In this document: positions 52,835 to 61,113 of the stretch, piece after piece
Layout of the letters: every line of letters begins with the position of its first letter
How positions within the stretch are numbered: the first letter of the stretch is position 1
Origin: Paucisalibacillus algeriensis
GTDB lineage: Bacteria > Bacillota > Bacilli > Bacillales > Amphibacillaceae
Assembly: GCF_000577245.1 (NCBI RefSeq)
Contig: NZ_CBYO010000009.1
Coordinates: forward strand, 39,092 to 103,091
Reading direction: 5' to 3'
DNA length: 64,000 nt
The notes under the pieces: model-generated
The model's input: the letters and a program-made list of their open reading frames with translations, nothing else
What the model was told of the DNA's origin: nothing
Databases searched by the model: none
Made by a program: the position numbers and the translations under genes

Positions 52835-54103
52835 GTGACTAAATTGCCATATCGTGAACAGATTCCAATCGATAAAGGAATTGATAATACCCCAAAGTTA
52901 TTATTAGAAGGATACAACTACATAACAAATCGAAGAAATAAATTTGGCAGAGATATTTTTGAAACTCGAGTTCTTGGCGGGCAAAAGGCTATTTGTATCG
53001 CTGGGGAAGAAGCGGTTAAGACTTTTTATGATGAAGATAAACTTATTCGAGATGGTGCTGCACCGAAGCGATTGAGACAGACTCTTTTTGGAGAACATGC
53101 GATTCAAACCATTGACGGAGCCAATCATCGACATCGTAAAGAACTATTTATGTCTCTAATGTCCAAAGAAAGATTACAGGATTTAAGTAAGTTACTTGAA
53201 AACCACATGGAGAATGCAGTGACCAAATGGACAATGCAACAAAAAGTGGTAGTTTACAATGAAGTGGTTCAAATTCTTACTAGGGTAGCATGTGAATGGT
53301 CTGGTATACCATTAAACGAGAGAGAAGTTAATAAAAGGGCTAATCAATTAGAAGCATTAATTGATGGTGCTGGAGCTATGGGTCCAAGATATTGGAAGGG
53401 GCGATCCTCAAGAAATCTTGCTGAAACTTGGCTACGAGGGCTTGTTGGACAGGTTCGTAATGGGGAACTTTGCATACCTAAAGATTCAGCTTTATATAAA
53501 ATGTCTTGGTACCAAGATATAAATGGAGAATTATTAAATGAGCAGATTGTTGCTGTTGAACTGCTTAATATTTTAAGGCCAATTGTTGCGGTTTCGGTGT
53601 ACATTACATTTGAAGCTTTGGCCTTACATGAGCATCCAGGAGAAATGGAAAAGCTACGAAATCATGATGAGGAGTATACAGAACATTTTATACAAGAGGT
53701 TAGAAGGTATTATCCATTTTTCCCGTTATTAACAGCAAGAGTTAGAGAAGACTTTCTGTGGAATGGACATGATTTCAAAAAAGGAAACTTAGTTCTCCTC
53801 GATATATACGGTACAAACCATCATCCTGATATATGGGAAAAGCCATACACGTTTAATCCAGAACGATTTATCGATCGAGAAGAAAACTTTTATGACTTTA
53901 TCCCACAAGGGGGTGGCGATTATTACCGAGGGCACCGCTGTCCCGGGGAATGGTTAACAATTGAAGTAATGAAAGTGGTCCTACATTTTCTGGTAAACAA
54001 AGTGGAATATGTGGTACCTCAGCAAGATTTACAATATAGCATGATAAGATTTCCTAGTTTGCCACGGAGTAGATTTGTAATTAGTGATGTAAAAGTGATT
54101 TAA
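52835..54103 (+). CDS. cypC: Fatty acid peroxygenase, cytochrome P450 CYP152 (CypC-like)
   Basis: The 422-residue P450 has the heme-ligand loop GGGDYYRGHRCPGEW (Cys near residue 372). The I-helix reads LRPIVAVS, where the Arg-Pro pair replaces the usual acid-alcohol pair. This Arg binds the fatty acid carboxylate in CYP152A1 (YbdT) and allows use of hydrogen peroxide without a reductase. EVRRYYPFFP and ERF motifs are present. The GTG at 52835 or TTG at 52844 could be the start. No redox partner is adjacent, as expected. Confidence 0.92.
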   Translation: MTKLPYREQIPIDKGIDNTPKLLLEGYNYITNRRNKFGRDIFETRVLGGQKAICIAGEEAVKTFYDEDKLIRDGAAPKRLRQTLFGEHAIQTIDGANHRHRKELFMSLMSKERLQDLSKLLENHMENAVTKWTMQQKVVVYNEVVQILTRVACEWSGIPLNEREVNKRANQLEALIDGAGAMGPRYWKGRSSRNLAETWLRGLVGQVRNGELCIPKDSALYKMSWYQDINGELLNEQIVAVELLNILRPIVAVSVYITFEALALHEHPGEMEKLRNHDEEYTEHFIQEVRRYYPFFPLLTARVREDFLWNGHDFKKGNLVLLDIYGTNHHPDIWEKPYTFNPERFIDREENFYDFIPQGGGDYYRGHRCPGEWLTIEVMKVVLHFLVNKVEYVVPQQDLQYSMIRFPSLPRSRFVISDVKVI

Positions 54104-54129
54104 AAAACGCTCGTTTTGAGCGTTTTTTT
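54104..54129 (+). terminator. Intrinsic terminator after cypC
   Basis: AAACGCTC (54105-54112) and GAGCGTTT (54118-54125) with a run of T. Confidence 0.88.
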
Positions 54130-54282
54130 ATTCCTCTAATTTAAGTGGTAAAACAGGAGTCCGTTTGATATCGCCATTTTTCATTGAAATTTCTCCCCAC
54201 ATTGATTAGTCGAATATGTATACTAATTGGTTTCAAATAAATAAAAAAATTTCCATTTGGGCGATTGCTCCAAATAATAAGG

Positions 54283-54498
54283 TGAGAGATATATTGGTAT
54301 CAATCTCCATTTTACTGGTATACGGATACAAGTGGTCAGGAACATGAGGGCTGGTTTGAGGATGCGAGGAGTGTGCGAGTTAAATATGAAACGGTTAAGG
54401 AATATGGCTTAAGATGAGTTAGATATTGGGTATTAGGTAATCCATTCCCATAAAATTGGCCAGTGCTTCAAGCTAACTTTACAATTCGAAAGCTATAA
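54283..54498 (+). pseudogene. C-terminal remnant of a GH18 spore-type hydrolase (SleL/YaaH-like)
   Basis: One frame reads FYWYTDTSGQEHEGWFEDAR, then VKYETVKEYGLR, TGA at 54415, WVLGNPFP, TAA at 54451, NWPVLQANFTIRKL and TAA at 54496. The pattern xTDxxGxxHExWFEDARSxxxK...YGLxGxSYWxLGxPFPQNW is the C-terminal end of LysM-GH18 enzymes acting on spore cortex. Two in-frame stops (Gly to TGA, Gln to TAA), and no start or N-terminal part, mark it as a relic. Confidence 0.7.
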
Positions 54499-54500
54499 AT

Positions 54501-54540
54501 GCAAAAGGGGAGCAATTAACTATCGTTGCTCCCCTTTTGC
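54501..54540. terminator. Bidirectional terminator overlapping the DUF188 gene end
   Basis: GCAAAAGGGGAGCAA (54501-54515) and TTGCTCCCCTTTTGC (54526-54540) form a perfect 15-bp stem. The loop contains the stop codon of the DUF188 gene on the minus strand. Confidence 0.82.
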
Positions 54541-54983
54541 ACGTTTTCTTGAACGGTTCTTTCTAGTAAATCCCTAAAATTCTTCCGATCCTCTTCGGTA
54601 TATGGCTTAGGTCCTTTTGTCTTTTGACCACTTCTTCTTGCCTTCGCACTAAGATGACGAGTTTGGAGAAGTTGATCGATATTTTTATTGGTATAGGCAA
54701 AACCTTTGTGATGTAGAACTAGACAACCCTTCCCTAATCCGAGAGAAGCAAGACCGTAATCCTGTGTAATAATTAAATCCCTTTTTTCAGCAAGCTGCAT
54801 AATTCGGTAATCAGCTGCATCTGCACCGGTATCGACATAAACCGTCTCGACACCTTCTATTTCTTCATCATGTGAAAAGTGGCTAATACTTTTTACAAGA
54901 ACAACTGGAATAGAAAATGCCTTTGCTACTGAAATAACGATATCTTTAGCAGGGCTAGCATCTGCATCTACATAAATTTTCAT
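54516..54983 (-). CDS. YaiI/YqxD-family (DUF188) protein
   Basis: The 155-residue protein begins [20 protein letters not shown]. It continues with [20 protein letters not shown] and [16 protein letters not shown], the acidic pattern of the PIN-like DUF188 family. The conserved Asp residues (6, 8 and in TGADAAD) are consistent with a metal-dependent nuclease fold, but no activity is established. AGGAG precedes the ATG. Confidence 0.9.
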   Translation of the reverse strand: MKIYVDADASPAKDIVISVAKAFSIPVVLVKSISHFSHDEEIEGVETVYVDTGADAADYRIMQLAEKRDLIITQDYGLASLGLGKGCLVLHHKGFAYTNKNIDQLLQTRHLSAKARRSGQKTKGPKPYTEEDRKNFRDLLERTVQENVQKGSNDS

Positions 54984-55133
54984 TAATATTCTCCTGTTAT
55001 GTTCTGTCTACTTCCATGAAAGCTAATTATACATGATTTGTCAATGACAATAAAAGTTTGCTTTATTCATTTTCTTTGAAACCCCTTCACTTCCTATTGC
55101 GTTATATTATTAGTTAGAGGAGGGAAATCATAG

Positions 55134-56303
55134 GTGAATAATAGTAGTAATAACACAGTTTATGAATACCGAAATAAAAATAATATTTATATATGGACAA
55201 TAACAACAATAATTGTAATTGCAATGGTTGCGGGCGGTATTTTTTACTTTGTCGCTCCATTTTATTTTTTTGATAATACCCATGAAACCTTTTTTATGGC
55301 GTTCTATATTACATTAGCGCCGCTTGTCATATTCCTTGTATTTATGATGGTGAATTATTATGTTTCCATGCTGAAAACGAATAATAAATTGAATAACTAT
55401 AAAATATCGAAGGAGGGTTTCTTTTATAAGCACCACATTTCTGATGATCAATACATGGAAGGCTATATAGACTTTTCCAAAATAAAAAGATGTGTCATTT
55501 CAAGAAAAATTGTTGAAGTACGAAAACCCCACTATAAGGAAAGGTTTTTAGTGTATCCTGTTATTCACTTAATCTATGAGGATCATCAGAAAATTAATCA
55601 CTTCATGTTACAACATGAACATTATACGAAGGATGCTATGAATTATTTACTAAGCTCCTTATCTAATATACATATTTTAATTGAGTATACAGAAAGACAA
55701 CTATACCTTGTTCCGGAAGAGAAGTTGTTGGAGATTCTAGATTCTAACGTGAAAACTAGATCATTTCCTATTAATGGAAGTATATTTGAGTATGAGGAGT
55801 TTAGTGGATTCACTTCTGAGAAACCGAAACCAGAAATGGGACCATTGTATAAAGAGAATTTAGAAAGACAGGGAATCCATTACTTTTGTTATCCAGTTTG
55901 GCTGCTATTCGCGGTGCAATTTGTCGTATATCTGGTTATTTTCAGCTTTGCGGCGAATGAGAAAATGAACGAAAAATCCCTAATTCTTACTAATGTCATT
56001 CCCTATATCTTTATTCTAATTTCCTATATTCTTTATGTTTATCGTCTGGAGAGGGCGAAATATTGGAAGAGTATGTTGCATTGGTTGTATTCTCAAGTCA
56101 CTATGGTGTTGGCATTCCTTCTAGTCGATAATATTTTTGATAACCTGGATGCTGAAGTAGTATTACAGGAAATTTCTTCTATAAACATTGGCTTCCATCT
56201 TGCATCTTTTATACCTCACTTCATTACCGTGTTAATGGTAAGGTCTGAATGGCCCGCTATATACCATGAGGAAACGAAACTCGCCATGAACCACCAGGCG
56301 TAA
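55134..56303 (+). CDS. Uncharacterised membrane protein
   Basis: The 389-residue protein has two N-terminal helices (about residues 20-42 and 51-73). A ~150-residue soluble PH-like domain follows (YKISKEGFFYKHHISDDQYM, IDFSKIKRCVISRKIVEV). Four C-terminal helices lie at about 258-280, 293-310, 325-345 and 355-372. The layout recalls YcxB-like proteins, but I do not recognise the family. GAGGAGGGAAATCATAG precedes the GTG. It is monocistronic. Confidence 0.7.
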   Translation: MNNSSNNTVYEYRNKNNIYIWTITTIIVIAMVAGGIFYFVAPFYFFDNTHETFFMAFYITLAPLVIFLVFMMVNYYVSMLKTNNKLNNYKISKEGFFYKHHISDDQYMEGYIDFSKIKRCVISRKIVEVRKPHYKERFLVYPVIHLIYEDHQKINHFMLQHEHYTKDAMNYLLSSLSNIHILIEYTERQLYLVPEEKLLEILDSNVKTRSFPINGSIFEYEEFSGFTSEKPKPEMGPLYKENLERQGIHYFCYPVWLLFAVQFVVYLVIFSFAANEKMNEKSLILTNVIPYIFILISYILYVYRLERAKYWKSMLHWLYSQVTMVLAFLLVDNIFDNLDAEVVLQEISSINIGFHLASFIPHFITVLMVRSEWPAIYHEETKLAMNHQA

Positions 56304-56306
56304 ATT

Positions 56307-56347
56307 GAAAAAACATGATTTGGAGTGCATCCAATCATGTTTTTTAT
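56307..56347 (+). terminator. Intrinsic terminator
   Basis: ACATGATT with GG and CCAATCATGT form a stem with one bulged T, followed by a T-rich run. Confidence 0.82.
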
Positions 56348-56364
56348 TTTTTAATAATATGCAC

Positions 56365-56394
56365 TTTACAATAGTGTGCGTCATACACTATAAT
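56365..56394 (+). promoter_or_regulatory. padR promoter with operator dyad in the spacer
   Basis: TTTACA (56365-56370) and TATAAT (56389-56394) are 18 bases apart. ATAGTGT-GCGTCAT-ACACTAT (56371-56391) fills the spacer exactly, so a bound repressor would exclude RNA polymerase. Confidence 0.75.
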
Positions 56395-56414
56395 GAAGTT
56401 AGGAGTTGATAACC

Positions 56415-56774
56415 TTGAACGAACAAGAACATATCGATAAATTAATGCTTGAATTACGACGGGGTACCATCACCATTGGTGTACTTAGTCAGCTATCAGT
56501 CCCACAGTATGGATATTCACTTGTGACATTACTGAATGAAAAAGGTGTCCAAGTGGAACCTGGGACGCTGTATCCACTACTTAGAAGGCTGGAGAAGCAA
56601 GGTTTACTTGAGAGCCTTTGGGATACAAATGAGGCAAGGCCAAGGAAGTATTATAAATTAAGTAAAATGGGCAACGAGGTATATGAACAATTATGTAAGG
56701 AATGGGAAGGTATGGTAGCAAGTTTGGATCATTTAATTCATACAAGGAAGGATGAAGAAGATGGAAATGATTGA
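56415..56774 (+). CDS. PadR-family transcriptional regulator
   Basis: The 119-residue winged helix has LRRGTITIGVLSQLSVPQYG, VEPGTLYPLLRRLEKQGLLE and the wing ARPRKYYKLSKMG. The TTG at 56415 is 10 bases from AGGAG, while TTG 56406 abuts it. It overlaps the HAAS-type gene by 14 bases. The promoter has an operator-like dyad between its -35 and -10 boxes, so autorepression is likely. Confidence 0.9.
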   Translation: MNEQEHIDKLMLELRRGTITIGVLSQLSVPQYGYSLVTLLNEKGVQVEPGTLYPLLRRLEKQGLLESLWDTNEARPRKYYKLSKMGNEVYEQLCKEWEGMVASLDHLIHTRKDEEDGND

Positions 56775-57765
56775 AAGGTATATTTATGCGGTCACACAAA
56801 AACTTCCGCAATCTCAGCGTGAGGATATCGGAATTGAACTTCGCGGATTAATTGAGGATATGATTGAGGAACGTGTTGGTGATGGTGAAGTAAAAAAGAA
56901 AGATGTCGAAGAAGTATTAATAGAATTAGGCAGTCCGAGAGAGATGGCAATCAAATATCGGGGTACGAAAAGGTATTTAATTGGTCCAGAGCTATATGAT
57001 TCGTTTCTCATCGTTTTAAAAATTGTATTAATATCTATGTTTGCCGGTCTTGGGATTGTTTTCGTAATTCAAATAATAATCGACCCTGTTGAGATATTAG
57101 ATCACTTTGTTGGACTTATTGTTACATTAGTTACGGCAATACCACAAGTCGTAGGGTGGGTAACGCTTGTTTTTGCTCTGGTAGATTATTACGGAGGAGT
57201 TCAGACAAAGGATCTAGGATTAGATAAAACTTGGCATCCATCCATGCTGTCGGCAATTCCAGATCCAAGAAGACGAATAAAACGATCAGAGCCAATTGTT
57301 GGGATAATTTTTTACGTTATTGTTATGGTATTTTTTGCTTTCTCGAGTAATTTCTTTGGAGTTTATGTGTTTAATGATGGTGGATTCAGAGAGGTAGTTC
57401 CTTTCTTAAATGAGGCAGCTTTTTCACAATATATGCCATTAGTATTATTGTTACTAGCAATTTTCATTGTAAAGGAATGTTTAAAACTGATTTCAGGAAA
57501 GTGGACCATGAAATTAGTAGGTTATACCGTTATTATTAATCTATTAGGAATGATGGTTGTTTCCTTCCTCATTACTGGAGATGCCTTCTGGAATCCAGAG
57601 TTTATGAGTGACCTGGTTAAATCGGGGATAGTCACGGAAGGTTCAGAAGGGTACCAGATTGGGGAAACCATTTGGAAAAATAGCACTAGAATTATTGTTA
57701 TCCTTCTATTAGTTGGTTTAGTGTGGGATACAATCGAAGGCTTTATTAAAGCCAGAAAAAAGTAA
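56761..57765 (+). CDS. HAAS-domain polytopic membrane protein
   Basis: The N-terminal ~70 residues (MIERYIYAVTQKLPQSQRED, VEEVLIELGSPREMAIKYRG) are a HAAS-like cytoplasmic domain. About seven helices follow, from residue 80 to 330, so the 334-residue protein is much larger than the HAAS protein at 13333. The ATG at 56761 is 9 bases from AAGGAAGG. It is coupled to the padR gene. The membrane part does not match a family I know; transport or sensing are both possible. Confidence 0.8.
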   Translation: MEMIERYIYAVTQKLPQSQREDIGIELRGLIEDMIEERVGDGEVKKKDVEEVLIELGSPREMAIKYRGTKRYLIGPELYDSFLIVLKIVLISMFAGLGIVFVIQIIIDPVEILDHFVGLIVTLVTAIPQVVGWVTLVFALVDYYGGVQTKDLGLDKTWHPSMLSAIPDPRRRIKRSEPIVGIIFYVIVMVFFAFSSNFFGVYVFNDGGFREVVPFLNEAAFSQYMPLVLLLLAIFIVKECLKLISGKWTMKLVGYTVIINLLGMMVVSFLITGDAFWNPEFMSDLVKSGIVTEGSEGYQIGETIWKNSTRIIVILLLVGLVWDTIEGFIKARKK

Positions 57766-57776
57766 ATAGTTCTTTT

Positions 57777-57827
57777 CAACTAACAACGAATTGATTATGA
57801 TAAGAATAATTAATTCGTTGTTAGTTG
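57777..57827. repeat. 16-bp perfect inverted repeat
   Basis: CAACTAACAACGAATT (57777-57792) and AATTCGTTGTTAGTTG (57812-57827) enclose a 19-base loop. There is no T-tract on either strand, so it is not a standard intrinsic terminator, though it lies between two genes on the same strand. Confidence 0.7.
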
Positions 57828-57844
57828 CGTAAAGGGGGATAAGC

Positions 57845-58345
57845 ATGCGTTTAGTAAGGCCATCTATGAAGTGGGAAAACGAGCATCGATCATATTTAGT
57901 GGAATGGGGACCGACTAGAATTATACCAAGTAGTTTCAATCTAGAGGGAACTAGTAGCTATGAAGAATATCTACAAGAATTATTGAAAAGAGAAAAAGGG
58001 TATGGAGAATGGTTACCTTGTTCTAACTATTTTTTAGTTAGTGCGGAAAATAGAATACTAGGCTTGCTAGATATACGTCATGAACTAAATGACTTCCTTT
58101 ATCGAATTGGAGGACATATTGGTTATAGTGTACGTCCTTCTGAAAGGAAGAAGGGTTTTGCTACGTTCATCTTGTCGGAAGCACTCCATAAATGTAGGGA
58201 ATTGGGGATGGACAAAGTGTTAATTACTTGTGATGACGATAATATTGGTTCAGCCAAAGTTATTATCCATAATGGTGGTATAGAAGATCATTCTGAGCAG
58301 GATTCAAATGGAATTGTAAAAAGACGATTTTGGATAAATTTATAG
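57845..58345 (+). CDS. GNAT-family acetyltransferase (first of three)
   Basis: The 166-residue protein has the loop IGYSVRPSERKKGFATFIL (about residues 98-116) and the end GMDKVLITCDDDNIGSAKVI, the pattern of the COG3981 predicted acetyltransferases. AAAGGGGG precedes the ATG. The three GNAT genes from here to 59695 are co-directional with gaps of 17-19 bases, so they likely form one operon. Substrate unknown. Confidence 0.85.
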   Translation: MRLVRPSMKWENEHRSYLVEWGPTRIIPSSFNLEGTSSYEEYLQELLKREKGYGEWLPCSNYFLVSAENRILGLLDIRHELNDFLYRIGGHIGYSVRPSERKKGFATFILSEALHKCRELGMDKVLITCDDDNIGSAKVIIHNGGIEDHSEQDSNGIVKRRFWINL

Positions 58346-58364
58346 GACAACTAGGTGTGATTAG

Positions 58365-58871
58365 ATGGAAAAACAACACGTGAAAATTAAACAAATGACA
58401 GAAGCCGATTGGGAATCGGTACGCAACATATATATAGAAGGGATTCAAACTGGTAATGCAACATTCGATACGGAGCCTCCATCATGGGAAGAATGGGATA
58501 AAGGGCACGTAAAAGCATGTCGAATAGTTGCCTGCATAGATGGGGAAGTAGTAGGATGGGCTGCTTTAAGTCAATCTATACAAAAGCAAGCATATCGTGG
58601 TGTTGCCGAGGATAGTATTTATGTTTCAAGTGCTTGCTCCGGTTTAGGAGTTGGTACATTATTATTAGAAGAACTTATTCGAGCTAGTGAGGTACAGGGT
58701 TTTTGGACTTTACAGTCATTAATTTTTCCTGAAAATACTGCGAGTATTAAACTACATACACGTCTAGGGTTTGATATTGTAGGAACTAGAAAACGGGTTG
58801 GAAAACTTCATGGTGTTTGGAGAGATGTTGTGTTCTTAGAACGGAGAAGTTCTATAGTGGGTACTGATTAA
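58365..58871 (+). CDS. GNAT-family acetyltransferase, phosphinothricin acetyltransferase-like
   Basis: The 168-residue protein has IKQMTEADWESVRNIYIEGI, then TGNATFDTEPPSWEEWD and VSSACSGLGVGTLLLEELI, and ends LHTRLGFDIVGTRKRVGKL with HGVWRDVVFLER. This block order is characteristic of the PAT/ArsN group that acetylates phosphinothricin-like or methionine-sulfoximine-like amino acids. Actual specificity cannot be read from sequence. Confidence 0.87.
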   Translation: MEKQHVKIKQMTEADWESVRNIYIEGIQTGNATFDTEPPSWEEWDKGHVKACRIVACIDGEVVGWAALSQSIQKQAYRGVAEDSIYVSSACSGLGVGTLLLEELIRASEVQGFWTLQSLIFPENTASIKLHTRLGFDIVGTRKRVGKLHGVWRDVVFLERRSSIVGTD

Positions 58872-58888
58872 GAGAGGAGAGTATAAGG

Positions 58889-59695
58889 ATGGTTCCAGTA
58901 TTGACAGGTGAAATTGCAAGAAGGATTGAGGTTTCCGAAATAGAGATGCTGAATTCTAGACTTACTGCAATTCAGAACATTCCCGGAAACCCAGTGGGAG
59001 TTGAGGTAGCAAAGTTTGGACAGGCAACAGCTTTCTCAGTTAAAGGGATACCTGGACCAGCATTTAACACGGTAAGAGGCCTGACCTCGGATGATACAAG
59101 TGAAGTTGATAAAATACTTGATTTTTATAATGAAAAGGATATTCCAATTCAAATAGAAATTACACCTGCCTGTATTAATTCAGAGCTATTAAAGTTACTA
59201 GCTAGTAAAGGTGTCTATCAAAGTAACTTCCATAGTGTGCTATATGGCGGTCAAATGGGGATATATGAAAATGTGAATTCATCGATTTCTATACAGAAAT
59301 TAAAAGAGGATGAGTTTGACCTTTTTGCTGAGATTTATCTAAGGGGATTTGGCTTACCAGAATTTATAAAACCGGGAATCGCTCAAAATAATCAAGTTCT
59401 ATACCCTCTCAAGGAGTGGGAGTTTTACCTTGCAACAAATAATGGTGAGCCAGCAGGCATAGGAGTTATGTTTTATCAAAATGGGGTTGCGACGCTTGCT
59501 GCATCTGCAACTGTCCCGGAACACAGAAAACAAGGCGTACATCGAGCTTTATTAAAAGAAAGAATAAAGGATGCTCACATCAAAGGTGCTGAATTAGTTG
59601 TCGGACAAGCCAAATATGCCAGTGTCAGTTCGAATAACATGGAAAAACTGGGATTAAGAGTTGCCTATACAAAATCAATTTGGGTTAGAAATTAG
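58889..59695 (+). CDS. GNAT-family acetyltransferase with N-terminal extension
   Basis: In the 268-residue protein the C-terminal half is a GNAT domain (SATVPEHRKQGVHRALLKER, about residues 207-226). The N-terminal half is a degenerate GNAT-like domain containing GVEVAKFGQATAFSVKGIPG and YLRGFGLPEFI. It is third in the GNAT series and ends just before a terminator. Gene duplication followed by divergence is likely for the set, but the three are not close to each other. Substrate unknown. Confidence 0.82.
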   Translation: MVPVLTGEIARRIEVSEIEMLNSRLTAIQNIPGNPVGVEVAKFGQATAFSVKGIPGPAFNTVRGLTSDDTSEVDKILDFYNEKDIPIQIEITPACINSELLKLLASKGVYQSNFHSVLYGGQMGIYENVNSSISIQKLKEDEFDLFAEIYLRGFGLPEFIKPGIAQNNQVLYPLKEWEFYLATNNGEPAGIGVMFYQNGVATLAASATVPEHRKQGVHRALLKERIKDAHIKGAELVVGQAKYASVSSNNMEKLGLRVAYTKSIWVRN

Positions 59696-59732
59696 GAGAT
59701 ACAATGGGTATCTTCTATTTTTTTTTATTATT
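59694..59732 (+). terminator. Intrinsic terminator after the GNAT series
   Basis: GGAGATAC and GTATCTTC form an 8-bp stem with one G-U pair around a 5-base loop, followed by a long T run. Confidence 0.8.
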
Positions 59733-59754
59733 TTAGGAACCTTCCAAATTTGCC

Positions 59755-59801
59755 TTGCAATCGAATACATTTTTGTATATACTACATTACAACACTAATG
59801 C
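59755..59801 (+). promoter_or_regulatory. Promoter and dyad of the GntR-ABC operon
   Basis: TTGCAA (59755-59760) and TATACT (59778-59783) are exactly 17 bases apart. CATTA-CAACAC-TAATG (59786-59801) follows at the transcription start, a candidate site for the encoded GntR protein. Confidence 0.65.
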
Positions 59802-59827
59802 ACTATGTTGGTTAAGGGGGACCTAAT

Positions 59828-60208
59828 ATGGTTCTAAATATGGATAGTACGATTCCAATTTATGTTCAAATTGCGGAATGGCTTGAGAACGAAATACTGA
59901 ACGGCAATTTGAAGGTTGATGAAAAGGTTTATTCTCAATACAAGCTTGCAGATTTATTTACGATAAATCCGGCGACTGCTGCGAAAGGGCTTAATCTTCT
60001 TTATGAAGAGAAGATTCTTTATAACAAGCGTGGACTGGGAAAGTTTGTTTCATCCGAGGCATTGGACATCATTTTAGAGAAACGGAAAAATCAGAAGTTG
60101 AAAGGTCTTTTGGAGGAGGCTGTACAAGAAGCTGTACGTCTTAGTGTAACAAATGAAGATCTATTAGAAATGCTTAAAGAAATTATGAAAGAAAGCAAGG
60201 GGGAGTAG
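59828..60208 (+). CDS. GntR-family regulator, YtrA subfamily
   Basis: The 126-residue protein is short for a GntR protein. It has the winged helix (PIYVQIAEWLENEILNGNLK, YSQYKLADLFTINPATAAKG) and only a ~40-residue helical tail, as in YtrA-type regulators that control ABC genes in cis. GGGGGACCTAAT precedes the ATG. It is separated from the ATPase gene by 2 bases. It likely represses the operon by binding the promoter dyad. Confidence 0.88.
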   Translation: MVLNMDSTIPIYVQIAEWLENEILNGNLKVDEKVYSQYKLADLFTINPATAAKGLNLLYEEKILYNKRGLGKFVSSEALDIILEKRKNQKLKGLLEEAVQEAVRLSVTNEDLLEMLKEIMKESKGE

Positions 60209-60210
60209 CT

Positions 60211-61113
60211 GTGAAGGTAATAGAATGCGAGGGACTAGTGAAAACGTATGGTAGCATCAATGCTCTAGATCGCATTACATTTTCGATTGAGGAAAATACC
60301 ATAACGGGATTAATTGGTCGAAATGGTGCAGGAAAGACAACACTTCTTAAAGTGATTGCAGGGTTCTGGAGAGAAACTGAAGGGAGAGTAAAGGTTTTCG
60401 AAAGAAGTCCCTTTAATAATTTGGAAGTTTCCATGAACTCTATTTTTGTAGATGACATGATGAGTTTTACGTATACGTTAAATTTAAAAGAGGTTTTAAC
60501 TGAAGCTCAAGCTTTCTATCCAAACTGGGATGCGAAATTAGCAGAAGGATTGCTAGAGTACTTTAACTTTAATCCAAGATTAGTACATCAAAGTCTTTCT
60601 AAAGGAAAAAGAAGTACGTTTAACATGATTGTTGGTCTCGCAGCTAAATGTCCCCTAACCATATTTGATGAGCCGACAACTGGTATGGATGCTGCTGTAA
60701 GAAAGGATTTCTATCGTGCGTTACTAAAAGATTATCTATTTAGCCCACGGACTATTATTATATCTAGCCATCATTTAGATGAAATGGAGGATATATTAGA
60801 GGACATTTTATTGGTCGATGAAGGGAAGAAAGTCCTTCAGCTACCAGTGGATGAATTTAAAGAATATGCCGTGACATTAAGCGGAAAAACAGCTATTGTT
60901 ATGCAAATTCTAGAAGATAAAGATGTAATATATAAAAGAAATATTGATCTTGATAGTTGTTCCGTGGTTGTTCGTAATAACTTTTCACACGAGAGTGTAA
61001 AACGTCTAGGAATAAATGTTTCACCTGTAACTCCTAGTGATCTTTGTGTATACCTAACCAATCAAGCGAAAGGGGGAATTGATGATGTCTTTAACCAAAG
61101 TAAGTCTGTCTAA
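60211..61113 (+). CDS. ABC transporter ATP-binding protein (YtrB-like)
   Basis: The 300-residue ATPase has Walker A GRNGAGKT and Walker B LTIFDEPTTGMD. The signature is QSLSKGKRST, an altered LSGGQ, and the switch His is in SSHHLDEMEDI. The weak signature and the Met-Asp after TTG are typical of YtrB/YxlF-like export ATPases. It overlaps the permease gene by 29 bases. The start GTG follows AGGGGGAG. Confidence 0.9.
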   Translation: MKVIECEGLVKTYGSINALDRITFSIEENTITGLIGRNGAGKTTLLKVIAGFWRETEGRVKVFERSPFNNLEVSMNSIFVDDMMSFTYTLNLKEVLTEAQAFYPNWDAKLAEGLLEYFNFNPRLVHQSLSKGKRSTFNMIVGLAAKCPLTIFDEPTTGMDAAVRKDFYRALLKDYLFSPRTIIISSHHLDEMEDILEDILLVDEGKKVLQLPVDEFKEYAVTLSGKTAIVMQILEDKDVIYKRNIDLDSCSVVVRNNFSHESVKRLGINVSPVTPSDLCVYLTNQAKGGIDDVFNQSKSV

